A DNA stretch of 47,020 nt from Schleiferilactobacillus shenzhenensis LY-73 (GCF_000469325.1 NZ_KI271594.1:13501-60520), one strand, 5' to 3'. Counted from the stretch's first letter, positions 33,527-41,784 are shown. The notes: generated by a model from the sequence alone, not told the origin. Made by a program: numbers and translations.

Positions 33527-34820
33527 AGAAAGGACCCCGCTCTCCGATCCCCAAGCCTTGCCCCGGCGCGACTTTTTCTGCATCGACTGCAAGTCCTTCT
33601 ACGCCAGCACGGAAGCCATCAAGCGCGGCATCGATCCGCTGGGGGCCAACATTGTGGTCCTCTCCCGGGAAGAAAGCAGCGGCGGGCTGGTCCTGGCCGC
33701 TTCGCCTTTCTGCAAGGAGACCTACCACGTGAAGCTGGGGACGCGGCGCTTCGAGATTAAGAGCGCGATGAACCTGACGATCGTCGAGCCGCACATGGCC
33801 GACTACATCGCCAAGAATTTGCGCATCAACCATATCTACCAGCAGTTCACCGACCGGCCCCACTGGTTCCCGTACTCCATCGACGAGTCGTTCCTGGATG
33901 TCTCCGGATCCCACAAGCTGTTCGGCGACAACGACGAGCTGGCCGCCCGCATTCAGCACAAGGTGTTCACCGAGACCGGCATCGTTACCACCGCCGGGAT
34001 GGGGCCCAATCCCTTGCTGGCCAAGCTCGCCCTGGATAACGCGGCCAAGAAGAAAACCCCTTGGCGGGCGTACTGGGGCTACGCCGACGTGCCCACCACC
34101 GTGCAGGCCATCAGCCCGCTGGACGACATGTGGGGGATCGGCGGCCGCCTCGCCAAGCGGCTGAACGCCATGGGCATCTACACGGTGGGCGAACTGGCCC
34201 ACGCCGATGTGCGAAACCTGCACCGGGAGTTCGGCATCCTGGGCGATCAGCTTTACTACCACGCCTGGGGCATCGACTATTCCAACCTGGAGCACCGCTA
34301 CGTGCCCCGCAACGAGAACCGGGGCTACGGCAACTCCCAGGTGCTGATGCGGGATTACGTCAGCGCCCGGGACTGCGAGACCATCATTCGGGAGATTGCC
34401 CACCAGGTCGCGGCCCGCCTGCGCAAGCACAAGGTCCAGTGCGAGATCGTCGGCATCAGTATTGGCTACGCCGACGAGAGTGACACTCGGCGCGGGTTCT
34501 TTTCTGCCCAAAGTCACGTCACCCCGACGAACCTGGATGACGAGATCGCTGACACCTGCGTGCGGCTTTTTTATAAGAAGTGGGACGGCACGCCGCTGCG
34601 CAACGTAGGCGTGCGCTGTACCCGCATCTCCGAGCAGCACAGCCTGCAGCTCAACCTGTTCGAGGCCGGCACCCGCACGCTCCAGCGCGCCCAGCTCGAT
34701 GCGGTCATCGACAATATCCAGACTCGCTTCGGCGTCAAGGCGCTGGTGCGGGCGTCCAGCAAGACCAACGGCGGCACGGCCATCGCCCGCGCCGACCTGA
34801 TTGGAGGCCACCATGCGTGA
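33513..34820 (+). CDS. Y-family DNA polymerase (UvrX/UmuC type)
   Basis: This 435 aa translesion polymerase has the catalytic motifs FFCIDCKSFYAS (D25) and YSIDESFLDVSGS (D124, E125), the HhH-like region MWGIGGRLAKRLNAMGI, and a little-finger domain to about 400. It bypasses damaged bases when the SOS response is on. The ATG at 33513 has GAGGTGA about 6 bases upstream; a second ATG at 33507 is too close to it. It overlaps the YolD-like gene by 14 bases and the next gene by eight. The length is close to the Bacillus UvrX/YqjW type. Confidence 0.93.
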   Translation: MASSEERTPLSDPQALPRRDFFCIDCKSFYASTEAIKRGIDPLGANIVVLSREESSGGLVLAASPFCKETYHVKLGTRRFEIKSAMNLTIVEPHMADYIAKNLRINHIYQQFTDRPHWFPYSIDESFLDVSGSHKLFGDNDELAARIQHKVFTETGIVTTAGMGPNPLLAKLALDNAAKKKTPWRAYWGYADVPTTVQAISPLDDMWGIGGRLAKRLNAMGIYTVGELAHADVRNLHREFGILGDQLYYHAWGIDYSNLEHRYVPRNENRGYGNSQVLMRDYVSARDCETIIREIAHQVAARLRKHKVQCEIVGISIGYADESDTRRGFFSAQSHVTPTNLDDEIADTCVRLFYKKWDGTPLRNVGVRCTRISEQHSLQLNLFEAGTRTLQRAQLDAVIDNIQTRFGVKALVRASSKTNGGTAIARADLIGGHHA

Positions 34821-35169
34821 AGAAAGCAAGCTCCTGTTAGAGCGCTACGACCATTACTTCCTGCGCCAGTACAACTACCGCTACTGGCTGCTCATCGTCA
34901 CCAACCACTTCGACAGCTGTCACGGTTTCTTCCTGGAATCCCAGAAGAAAGGCGAAGCCATCATCCACTCCAACGAACTGCTGGAGCTGCCTTTCGCCAG
35001 CGGCTTGTACGACGAGGTGTTCCGCGCGCTGCGCGCCCATTCCCACCTGCGGATCATCTACCGGGACACGCATCACCTGGTGAAGATGGTGCCGGCGGTG
35101 ACTTTCGACCCCCTGCATGGCCACCGCCACAGCACCGCCTACCTGCCGCCGGAGCGGAAGAAGAAATAA
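34813..35169 (+). CDS. Unknown third protein of the SOS operon
   Basis: I do not recognise this 118 aa protein. It has no membrane segment and is rich in aromatic residues and His (ERYDHYFLRQYNYRYWLLIV, LRAHSHLRIIYRDTHHLV), with a basic C-terminus. The ATG has GGAGG seven bases upstream and lies inside the end of the polymerase gene. The LexA-controlled promoter should drive it. Because it is coupled to a translesion polymerase, a role in polymerase control or damage tolerance is plausible but unproven. In many Firmicutes a small gene (YqjX/YqzH-like) follows the polymerase; I cannot confirm homology to those. Confidence 0.72.
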   Translation: MREESKLLLERYDHYFLRQYNYRYWLLIVTNHFDSCHGFFLESQKKGEAIIHSNELLELPFASGLYDEVFRALRAHSHLRIIYRDTHHLVKMVPAVTFDPLHGHRHSTAYLPPERKKK

Positions 35170-35348
35170 CCGGTGTTATGAAAACTGATATAGACCGGTT
35201 TTTGCCGATGTGACAAGACTGTTAGTTGATTGACACGTTTCTTAAGCTTATCGTAATATGTAGGGCCGTTATTTGGGGTAACCTATACCCAGGTCGATTT
35301 TTCTCCCACCAATATCCGACTTTGGTTCGAGGAAGATCAAATTCACTA

Positions 35349-35357
35349 TGATATACT
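35349..35357 (+). promoter_or_regulatory. Extended -10 promoter of the Ser-rich surface protein
   Basis: TGA-TATACT lies about 58 bases before the start codon; the -35 is poor. A GGGTA/TACCC hairpin lies at 35277-35290. Confidence 0.45.
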
Positions 35358-35414
35358 TAAGAAGACATGTTAAGGAAAGCTAACGGACCGGCGAAGTTGA
35401 GGTGGAGCCAATTG

Positions 35415-36422
35415 ATGAAGTTAACGGAACGATCGATTCTGAGGAACAAAGCAGCCCGCATCCTGGGGACTGTCTTCTTGGCCAGCGCCTTAGCGGTGTC
35501 GGCCGGGAGTGCAGTACCGCAGCAGGCGGTTCAGGCGGCGACAGACGGCAGCAGTGCCCCGACCAGCCAGAACAGTCATGATACGCAGAATAGTGACCAG
35601 AACGCGGACGGGACGACCGATGATTCAGGTAAGAACAGCAGCTCAGACAGCCAGGTGAAGGAAGTCTCCGGCAAGATCGTGCCGGTGGATCCTTACCAGC
35701 AGTCGCTGCAAGTCACGTCCACCGACTACGGCCCGGTCCAAGAGGGGACCAGCATCGATGTTCCGGTGGTCGCCGGGTACTACCCGGAAGACAGCCAGGA
35801 TGTGGATTCTCTGGTCGTCGGCGTCCAGGTCCAGGTGCCTAAGGATGGCGGTACGATCTACGTGACCTACCTGCCCACCAAGGACACCAACGGCGGCGGC
35901 AGCAATAACAATGGCGGCAACGGGGGCGGCGGCAGTGCCAGCAGCACGTCCAGCAATAGCATCAATACCTCCAGCACCACGCCGTCCTCCAGCTCGACTC
36001 CGTCGTCCAGCAGCAGTTCCGACACACCGAAGATTCCGGACGGCCCGAGCCAGAACAAGAGCACGAGCAGTAAGAAATCCAGCAGTACCGCATCGCGCCA
36101 AGAGGCGGCGGGCAGCAGTTCGTCATCCAGCAGCCAGCCGTGGTACAGCTGGTTCACCAACTGGTTCGGCGGCAGCAAGAAGAACGCAGCGTCCGCCAGT
36201 ACCTCGACGAGTAAGAAAGCCAGCAGTCCGCTGAGCAGTTCTTCGTCCTTCAAGAGCAGCAGCACCAGCCAGTCGGCCGCGACGCACATGCAGAGTGCCG
36301 CTGGCAAACAGGCCGCCGACAACCACACGCAGTGGGCGGCCATCGGCATTACGGTCCTCAGCGCCGGTTTGCTCGGCGGTGTCCTCGTGATGCTGTGGCG
36401 GCAACGGCGGCGGAAGAGCTAA
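35415..36422 (+). CDS. Ser-rich cell-surface protein with C-terminal membrane anchor
   Basis: This 335 aa protein has a signal peptide (basic start, hydrophobic core, cleavage near VQAA-T) and a compact beta-rich domain at about 80-155 (VSGKIVPVDPYQQSLQV to IYVTYLP). A long Ser/Thr/Asn/Gly low-complexity stretch follows at about 160-290, with a short aromatic patch (QPWYSWFTNWFGGS). The C-terminal membrane helix (about 307-328) has tail RRRKS. It looks like a sortase substrate but has no LPxTG-like motif before the helix, so it is probably membrane-held. The Ser-rich arm would span the wall. The ATG at 35415 follows AGGTGGAG; an earlier in-frame start exists at 35367. Confidence 0.78.
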   Translation: MKLTERSILRNKAARILGTVFLASALAVSAGSAVPQQAVQAATDGSSAPTSQNSHDTQNSDQNADGTTDDSGKNSSSDSQVKEVSGKIVPVDPYQQSLQVTSTDYGPVQEGTSIDVPVVAGYYPEDSQDVDSLVVGVQVQVPKDGGTIYVTYLPTKDTNGGGSNNNGGNGGGGSASSTSSNSINTSSTTPSSSSTPSSSSSSDTPKIPDGPSQNKSTSSKKSSSTASRQEAAGSSSSSSSQPWYSWFTNWFGGSKKNAASASTSTSKKASSPLSSSSSFKSSSTSQSAATHMQSAAGKQAADNHTQWAAIGITVLSAGLLGGVLVMLWRQRRRKS

Positions 36423-36438
36423 CTGATTAAGCCATTAG

Positions 36439-36486
36439 AAAAGCAGCATTCGTCTCGCCCATAAGGGCCGGCGGATGCTGCTTTTT
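36439..36486 (+). terminator. Terminator after the surface protein gene
   Basis: AAAAGCAGCAT pairs with ATGCTGCTTTT, then continues in T residues. The minus arm may also serve the XRE gene. Confidence 0.88.
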
Positions 36487-36503
36487 GGTGGTGCGAGTGA
36501 TCA

Positions 36504-36761
36504 TCACGGAACGATGGCGATTTCCAGTCGTAATCCCAGTCCCTTAGCGTAACGACTGAGTGTGGCGAGTGAAGGGGAAACATCTGCATCCTCCAGCTGA
36601 GCAAGCTCTGCTGCAGTCATGCCAATCGCATCAGCAAGTGTGCGCTGGGAGATACCGCGTTTGATCCGTTCGGTCTGCAGATCAGCCAATGTGTTGATGG
36701 CCAACATTTCGGTGCTGCTGATTGATTTGATGTCCTTTGTGTATTGTTGCCAGGTAGTCAT
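36504..36761 (-). CDS. XRE-family regulator, antitoxin-like
   Basis: This 85 aa protein has a clear XRE helix-turn-helix at about 32-80 (KRGISQRTLADAIGMTAAELAQLE, then SPSLATLSRYAKGLGLRLEI). The N-terminal helix WQQYTKDIKSISSTEM and the LEI ending are common in HigA-type antitoxins and in stand-alone regulators. There is no HigB/RelE-like toxin beside it. Instead, two small paralogous genes lie upstream in the same direction, the nearest 22 bases away, so it may regulate them or form a functional unit with them. The ATG has AAAGGAGC upstream. Confidence 0.82.
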   Translation of the reverse strand: MTTWQQYTKDIKSISSTEMLAINTLADLQTERIKRGISQRTLADAIGMTAAELAQLEDADVSPSLATLSRYAKGLGLRLEIAIVP

Positions 36762-36783
36762 GAGCGGCTCCTTTCGGGGTGGG

Positions 36784-36984
36784 TCAATTTTTCTGTTTGT
36801 GAGATGGTTCGGCATTGTCGGCGGGATCATTTGCTGATGGCTCGGCTGGATAACCGGGGTCACCATAATAATGCAGCCCGAACTCGCGGCCAAGTGCTTT
36901 GATATCTTCTTCTGTCAGCCCCGCACGCAGCTTTTTCTGCGAGAACTTGGGCAGAAGAGCACTCGGATGGTCTTCTTTATGCAA
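36784..36984 (-). CDS. Small GDPGY-motif protein, copy A
   Basis: This protein of about 66 aa starts at a TTG (36984-36982) with AAAGGAGGA nine bases upstream; an ATG 30 bases earlier lacks a ribosome site. It contains LTEEDIKALGREFGLHYYGDPGY and a polar Pro/Asp/Asn-rich tail. It is a paralogue of the gene at 37086, with the block T-(E/D)-(E/D)-D-I-(K/R)-x-L-G-R-E-(F/L)-G, then the GDPGY signature. There is no signal peptide or membrane segment. I do not know the family. A switched or toxin-like role with the XRE neighbour is possible but not shown. Confidence 0.68.
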   Translation of the reverse strand: MHKEDHPSALLPKFSQKKLRAGLTEEDIKALGREFGLHYYGDPGYPAEPSANDPADNAEPSHKQKN

Positions 36985-37085
36985 GGTGGGAACTCCTCCT
37001 TTGGTATCATGCAAAATAAAGGACCGGTAGAGTAGTGCACGTCACGTAACGTATAGGTAAAGCCATCCCGCGTAAAGCTTACCGA

Positions 37086-37283
37086 TTACTTGCCTCGGTG
37101 GTCGGATGAATCGCAAGGAGAATCAACCAACTCTGAGGCATCCTCGTAGCCCGGATCGCCAGGATAAAGATAGCCCAGCTCCCGGCCCAGCTCTCGAATG
37201 TCATCATCTGTAAACTGAGCACGTAATTCATCCAGCGAAGGAACGGCCGGAAGAATTGCGCCATGATATTTCTCCTTAGACAT
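37086..37283 (-). CDS. Small GDPGY-motif protein, copy B
   Basis: This 65 aa protein has FTDDDIRELGRELGYLYPGDPGY and an acidic Ser/Asp-rich tail. Its block from the ILP near residue 10 to GDPGY aligns with copy A, so the two arose by duplication, yet the DNA has diverged well. The ATG at 37283 has GAGGAGG eight bases upstream. An extended -10 (TGG-TATGAT, 37318-37310 on the minus strand) likely starts the operon B, A, XRE. About 100 bases separate B from A. Function unknown. Confidence 0.68.
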   Translation of the reverse strand: MSKEKYHGAILPAVPSLDELRAQFTDDDIRELGRELGYLYPGDPGYEDASELVDSPCDSSDHRGK

Positions 37284-37309
37284 CTGCAAGCCTCCTCGTA
37301 GCAACGCAA

Positions 37310-37318
37310 ATCATACCA
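37310..37318 (-). promoter_or_regulatory. Extended -10 promoter of the GDPGY operon
   Basis: TGG-TATGAT reads on the minus strand, about 27 bases before the start of copy B. No good -35. Confidence 0.5.
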
Positions 37319-37393
37319 CAAATTGCTCCGGGACCAGCCTCAATCTGTGCTACCATGTTAAGAGAATCTTAACGAAAAAGGAGTCACCCACCC

Positions 37394-38374
37394 ATGCCCG
37401 CCACCGCCCTCGCCATCGTCCTCCCGGCTTACAATGAAGAAGCCGTTCTGCCCATCTCGCTGCCCCGGTTAGAAAAACTGCTCGACCAAATGATCACCGA
37501 CCGGCTCATTACCCAGGCATCCCGTCTCATCTTCGTTGACGACGGCAGCAAGGACCGCACCTGGGCCATGATCGAAGCGGCCCAAGCCGCCCATCCCCGG
37601 GTCACCGGCGTCAAGCTCAGCCGCAACTTCGGTCACCAGCGGGCGCTCCTGGCCGGCCTCGCCACGGCTGCGCCGTACTTTGACGCCATCATCTCCATCG
37701 ACGTCGACCTGCAAGACGACATCAATGCCATCCCGAAGATGGTCCGCGCCTTCCAAGCCGGCAGTGACGTGGTCTACGGCGTGCGCAACGACCGTCACAC
37801 GGACACTGCCTTTAAGCGGGGGACTGCCAGTCTGTTCTACGGTTTGATGAATAAGCTCGGCGTGCGTATGATTCCCAACAGTGCCGACTTCCGTCTCCTC
37901 AGCCAACGGGCGCTGCAGACGCTCCTCCAATTTCCCGAAGAGAACCTCTTCCTCCGGGCGATGGTCCCGCTCGTCGGCTTCCCCAGCAGCACCGTCGCAT
38001 ACGCCCGCCTGCCCCGACCAGCCGGTACCTCCAAGTACCCGCTGCGCAAGATGCTCGCCTTCGCCACCGACGGCATCACCAGCTTTTCCAGCGAACCCAT
38101 CCACCTAGTCATGGACGCCGGCTTCCTCTTCGTCTTCATCGGCCTGGCCGCCTTCATCTACTCCCTGGTCCAGCACGGCCGCGGCCGCGTTGTCCCTGGC
38201 TGGACCTCCCTGTTCTGCTCCCTCTGGATCATCGGCGGCGCCCTGATGATCGCCATCAGCGTCCTCGGCGAATACATTGGCAAGATTTACACTGAAGTCA
38301 AGCGCCGGCCCCGCTACATCATCGAGACAGAGACCGTCACCGCCACCTTGCCGGTCCGGCAGGAAGAAAAGTAA
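37394..38374 (+). CDS. GtrB/ArnC-type glycosyltransferase (GT2, membrane-bound)
   Basis: This 326 aa protein has an N-terminal GT2 domain (IVLPAYNEE, LIFVDDGSKDRT, then SIDVDLQDDINAIPKMV with the metal-binding acidic cluster) and two C-terminal membrane segments (about 238-258 and 268-290). It ends with the family signature LGEYIGKIYTEVKRRPRYIIE. Such enzymes transfer glucose or another sugar from a nucleotide donor to undecaprenyl phosphate for use by membrane glycosyltransferases outside the cell. A GT-C protein that could use the product is encoded at 41904 on the minus strand. The ATG has AAAAAGGAG upstream. Confidence 0.9.
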   Translation: MPATALAIVLPAYNEEAVLPISLPRLEKLLDQMITDRLITQASRLIFVDDGSKDRTWAMIEAAQAAHPRVTGVKLSRNFGHQRALLAGLATAAPYFDAIISIDVDLQDDINAIPKMVRAFQAGSDVVYGVRNDRHTDTAFKRGTASLFYGLMNKLGVRMIPNSADFRLLSQRALQTLLQFPEENLFLRAMVPLVGFPSSTVAYARLPRPAGTSKYPLRKMLAFATDGITSFSSEPIHLVMDAGFLFVFIGLAAFIYSLVQHGRGRVVPGWTSLFCSLWIIGGALMIAISVLGEYIGKIYTEVKRRPRYIIETETVTATLPVRQEEK

Positions 38375-38388
38375 CGCCGCCCTCAGGC

Positions 38389-38412
38389 AGAAAACCGCCG
38401 CACCGGTTTTCT
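38389..38412 (+). terminator. Terminator after the GtrB-like gene
   Basis: AGAAAACCG and CGGTTTTCT form a stem around CCGCAC, with CCCTTTCTTT downstream. Confidence 0.65.
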
Positions 38413-38458
38413 GTCCCTTTCTTTATAATGCCTGCCGCGGTACTTTTCCTCCGCAGAT

Positions 38459-38467
38459 TGCTATAAT
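38459..38467 (+). promoter_or_regulatory. Extended -10 promoter of the deacetylase gene
   Basis: TGC-TATAAT lies about 68 bases before the start. A second TATAAT lies at 38424-38429, without a TG or a good -35. Confidence 0.55.
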
Positions 38468-38534
38468 GAAAGCGCGTAAGCATTTGGCCGCACCCGCAGC
38501 GCGGCCAAATATCCTTGAGGGAGGAGTACACATC

Positions 38535-40367
38535 ATGAAGCAAATCAAGCACCACCGCACCTGGCTGGCCGGCCTCCTGGCGATCCTGCTCATCGGGATC
38601 CTCGGTTTCGCCCGCGGCCACGTCCGCGCCGATCCGCCCGCCACCGTGGGCACCGTCACGGCCAACCAAGTCTTGACAGTCTACAACGGGGTCGGCGGTA
38701 TCGCCGACCCCACGGGGGAAACGCTCCAGCCCGGCGACAAGGCTGACGTCACTAATATCTTTATGGTCGACGGTCAGACCTGGCTCGCCCTGGCCGGCAC
38801 CAACAACCATTGGGTCAGCCTGGACCCCGCGTACAATCCGAAGTATGAGAGCCGCCTCTGGACGCGGACACCCGTGACCGTCTACCAAGGCTTCGGCAGC
38901 ACCCGCGTCCGCACCACGGACACGATCGTCGCCAACGGCAGCCGCACCGTGACCGCCTCCGTCGATTGGAACGGCATTCCCTGGTACCAGGTGGGTAAGG
39001 ACCAGTGGGCGACCACCGCGGCCGGCTTCAATCCCGCACCGACCGGCCAGACCCTGACCACGTCCTTCGTCACCACGATCTACACCCGGCCCGACGCTCA
39101 GCGCCAGGCCACGGGCAAGACCCTGGCGGCGATGACCACCGTGCCGTACAATCAGACCCAAGTCGTGGACGGTAACACCTGGTACGCCATCGGTGATGAT
39201 CAGTGGATCACCACGGCGCCCGTTTACAACCCCGGGTTCACCCAGTACGTGTACGTCCCCAACACCATCCCGGTGTGGACGACCTACGCGACCACCCGGC
39301 AGAAGACCGCCAAGACGGCCACGGCCGGCAGCAGTTGGCTGATTCTGGAGACCACCTGGGCCGACGGCATCAAGTGGTACGAGATCGGCCCGGATCAGTG
39401 GATCACCTTGGACGACGCCATCAATAATGCCGACGTCCCGGTACCGCCCACTCCGGTTCCGGCAAAGCACATTGTCACGCTCACCGCGCCGACGAAGATC
39501 TACATCGGCGCCAACGGCACAGCCACGGCGAAGACCCTGGCCGCCGGTACCCGCTGGCAGTTCTACCGGACGCTCACCGTGAATGGCGCCACCTGGTACA
39601 GCCTCGGGGCCAACCGCTGGATCACCAACGGCCAGGACACCACCGGCTGGCGCCAGCAGCCCAAGACTGACCCGATCCGCTTCCCCATCCTGATGTATCA
39701 CGAATTGGGTTCAGATCCCACCAGCACCTGGTACGTCCCGATCAATGAGTTCGCCAGCCAGATGGCCTGGCTCCGGGAGAACGGCTATTACTTCCTGAAT
39801 ACCCAGGAAGCCTACACCGTTTTGACCACCAACCAAGCCCCCAGCGACAAGCTCGTCTGGCTCACCATGGACGACGGCTACGCCAGCTGGTTCAAGGACG
39901 GGCTTCCCGTGATCCAGCAGTACGGCGTCAAGGGCACCATGTTCCTGATCACCAACAGCAGCACCTTGACTACCCAGCAGGCGGCCATCATGAAGGACAA
40001 CGGCATGGACATCCAGGCCCACACCCTCAACCACTTCCACCTCAGCGCACTGCCGGATTACCAGCAGAAGCAGGAGATGGCGGGTTCGAAGGCCTACCTG
40101 GACAGCACCTTCCACCAGAACACCACCGCCATTGCTTATCCTTACGGCGATTATAATGAAGAAACCGAGAAGCTCGCGGCCGACATCGGCTTCACCCTCG
40201 GTCTGCGCATGCACGATGGCTTAGCCAGTGCCGACAACGGCCTCTACAGCCTGAACCGCATCAAGGTCTCCCCGGGTCTGGACCAAGCCGGTTTTGAGCA
40301 CTTGGTCGAACACGGCTGGCCGGCGGCGGGGAACGACGATAACAGCGGTCCCTCCGTCCTGCGGTAA
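38535..40367 (+). CDS. Secreted polysaccharide deacetylase with five wall-binding repeats
   Basis: This protein of about 610 aa has a signal peptide (KQIKHHRTWLAGLLAILLIG, cleavage near VRAD). Five repeats follow at about 38-98, 101-160, 163-222, 226-285 and 300-365, each ending in a W-Y-x-(I/V/L)-G-x-(D/N)-(Q/R)-W pattern (the first reads WLALAGTNNHW). A polysaccharide deacetylase (CE4/NodB) domain fills about 378-600. The metal/catalytic residues D446-D447 (LTMDDGY) and H496/H500 (HTLNH) are intact, as is AYPYGDYN. It likely removes acetyl groups from peptidoglycan or another surface glycan, which can raise lysozyme resistance. The ATG at 38535 follows GAGGGAGGAG; longer frames run back over the GtrB-like gene and terminator. 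Confidence 0.9.
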   Translation: MKQIKHHRTWLAGLLAILLIGILGFARGHVRADPPATVGTVTANQVLTVYNGVGGIADPTGETLQPGDKADVTNIFMVDGQTWLALAGTNNHWVSLDPAYNPKYESRLWTRTPVTVYQGFGSTRVRTTDTIVANGSRTVTASVDWNGIPWYQVGKDQWATTAAGFNPAPTGQTLTTSFVTTIYTRPDAQRQATGKTLAAMTTVPYNQTQVVDGNTWYAIGDDQWITTAPVYNPGFTQYVYVPNTIPVWTTYATTRQKTAKTATAGSSWLILETTWADGIKWYEIGPDQWITLDDAINNADVPVPPTPVPAKHIVTLTAPTKIYIGANGTATAKTLAAGTRWQFYRTLTVNGATWYSLGANRWITNGQDTTGWRQQPKTDPIRFPILMYHELGSDPTSTWYVPINEFASQMAWLRENGYYFLNTQEAYTVLTTNQAPSDKLVWLTMDDGYASWFKDGLPVIQQYGVKGTMFLITNSSTLTTQQAAIMKDNGMDIQAHTLNHFHLSALPDYQQKQEMAGSKAYLDSTFHQNTTAIAYPYGDYNEETEKLAADIGFTLGLRMHDGLASADNGLYSLNRIKVSPGLDQAGFEHLVEHGWPAAGNDDNSGPSVLR

Positions 40368-40393
40368 GCGTTAAGTTCACAGTAAGATTACAG

Positions 40394-40420
40394 AAAGGCA
40401 CGTCACCCGACGTGCTTTTT
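40394..40420 (+). terminator. Terminator after the deacetylase gene
   Basis: AAAGGCACGTC pairs with GACGTGCTTTT, loop ACCC, then T-rich sequence. Confidence 0.85.
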
Positions 40421-40485
40421 CTTTACATTCGGCTGACGGCTGTCAATAATGGAGGACGAGACTAGCGCAGGGGAGTGCAGAGAAA

Positions 40486-41721
40486 ATGAAACGGATGACC
40501 ACCTTATTGATCGGCTTCGTGACCGGGGCCTTGCTTGTCGGCTGCTTGGGGGCCGCCACGTATTACGGTTACGTCCGGCCCCGCCATGTGGCGGAGGTCA
40601 AGCGTGAGGCGGAGAAAGACGCCGCCGACCGCAGCAGTCTGAGCCGGCGGGCCAGCGAACTGACGGCTGAGGTCAACGAAAAGAAGACCACCACCGCTGC
40701 CCAGACGTCTCAGCCCGGACAAACCAGCGTCAATAAGCTCAGCAGCACCGCCGAAGCGACGCTGACCAAGCGCCTTCAAGATGAGCAGTTCGTCGGCACG
40801 CTGCTCCTGGTGAAGGACGGCCAGATCATCTATAACCAAGGCTTCGGCTATGCCGATGCCGCCAAGAAACGGCTGAATACACCACAATCGCTCTTCCAGA
40901 TCGGCTCCGCCCAGAAGTCCCTCACGGCCACCCTTATTGCCCAGCTCATCGCGGCCGGCAAGCTCCATTACACCGACAACGTCCATCAGTACTACGACCA
41001 GATTCCGGCTGCCCGCAACATCACCATCCGCCAGCTGCTGGACATGACCTCCGGCCTGAAGATGGACGACGCTGTCCCTAAGACCGTCATGACCGACACT
41101 CAGATCGTCCAGCGCGCTTTGACCCGCATGGAATATCTGCCGGAAAACCAGGGCCATGAAGTTTACCAAGCCGTCAACTACGTCCTGCTGGCCGGCATCA
41201 TCAACCAGCTCACCGGTCAGTCTTACGAACAGAACGTCCAGGCCAAGCTCTTCCAGCCCCTGGGGATCACTAGCAGCCAAGCTGGCTTCATGTGGGACTT
41301 CGCCAACCAGAGCCACCGCACCACCAGCTATGTCTCCGGTGGTCAGTTCAGTACCTACCAGAAGATTGCCAAGGAATCGGTAGCGGACATGTACCGGGAA
41401 CTGGGTACCGGCAACATCTACGCTACCCCGTACACCTTCTTCCGCTTGCAGCAGGCCATCATCCAGGGCAAGTACGTCGACCGCGCTGCCGTCGCCACCC
41501 TGCGGGACAGCACCGATGGCGAATACGGCGGCGGGGTCTACAGCTACCCGACCTACATCTATTCCCACGGCGTCAAGAACTGGCAGGAACTGATCATGAC
41601 CATCAGCACCGACGGCAATTCCGGCGTGATGTTCATGTCGAATCGCGCGTACGATTACGACCAAGCCCGCGCCCGGGCGGCGTGGTACTGGCAGTTCCTC
41701 CAGAACGCCCAAGTCAATTAA
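40486..41721 (+). CDS. Membrane-anchored serine hydrolase (beta-lactamase/PBP4* family)
   Basis: This 411 aa protein has an N-terminal membrane anchor (about 5-29), a Glu/Lys/Ala-rich helical linker (about 35-75) and a serine beta-lactamase-like domain (about 85-400). The catalytic SxxK is S141-A-Q-K144. The expected second motif Y-x-N reads Y227-Q-A229, so the usual Asn is replaced, although an Asn lies two residues later. A late SHG motif fits the third site. Such proteins act on D-Ala-D-Ala or similar esters and peptides of the wall. The role may be a carboxypeptidase, esterase or sensor. The ATG has GGGGAG about 11 bases upstream. Confidence 0.86.
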   Translation: MKRMTTLLIGFVTGALLVGCLGAATYYGYVRPRHVAEVKREAEKDAADRSSLSRRASELTAEVNEKKTTTAAQTSQPGQTSVNKLSSTAEATLTKRLQDEQFVGTLLLVKDGQIIYNQGFGYADAAKKRLNTPQSLFQIGSAQKSLTATLIAQLIAAGKLHYTDNVHQYYDQIPAARNITIRQLLDMTSGLKMDDAVPKTVMTDTQIVQRALTRMEYLPENQGHEVYQAVNYVLLAGIINQLTGQSYEQNVQAKLFQPLGITSSQAGFMWDFANQSHRTTSYVSGGQFSTYQKIAKESVADMYRELGTGNIYATPYTFFRLQQAIIQGKYVDRAAVATLRDSTDGEYGGGVYSYPTYIYSHGVKNWQELIMTISTDGNSGVMFMSNRAYDYDQARARAAWYWQFLQNAQVN

Positions 41722-41738
41722 TCAGGCACACCCGTTAT

Positions 41739-41784
41739 CACCGGCCATCCTCGTAGTTTTCCCGACGAGGACGGCCGGTGTTTT
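41739..41784 (+). terminator. Terminator after the serine hydrolase gene
   Basis: CACCGGCC pairs with GGCCGGTG, extended by TCCTCG/CGAGGA, then TTTT. Confidence 0.88.

Noticed and set aside
33519..34829. A 436-codon open frame antisense to the Y-family polymerase
   Set aside because: It is a by-product of GC-rich codons on the coding strand, has no ribosome site and reads as low-quality Val/Gly/Asp-rich protein. The same applies to the long antisense frames at 38337-39701, 40504-41712 and 16492-17547.
35911..36300. Ser/Thr codon repeats as a possible repeat array or CRISPR
   Set aside because: The units are irregular AGC/ACG codon runs within an intact gene, with no spaced direct repeats. 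No CRISPR array, tRNA or rRNA was seen anywhere in the window.
38277..38534. An 86-codon N-terminal extension of the polysaccharide deacetylase
   Set aside because: It overlaps the GtrB-like gene and crosses a terminator and the promoter. The ATG at 38535 has a strong ribosome site and begins a signal peptide.
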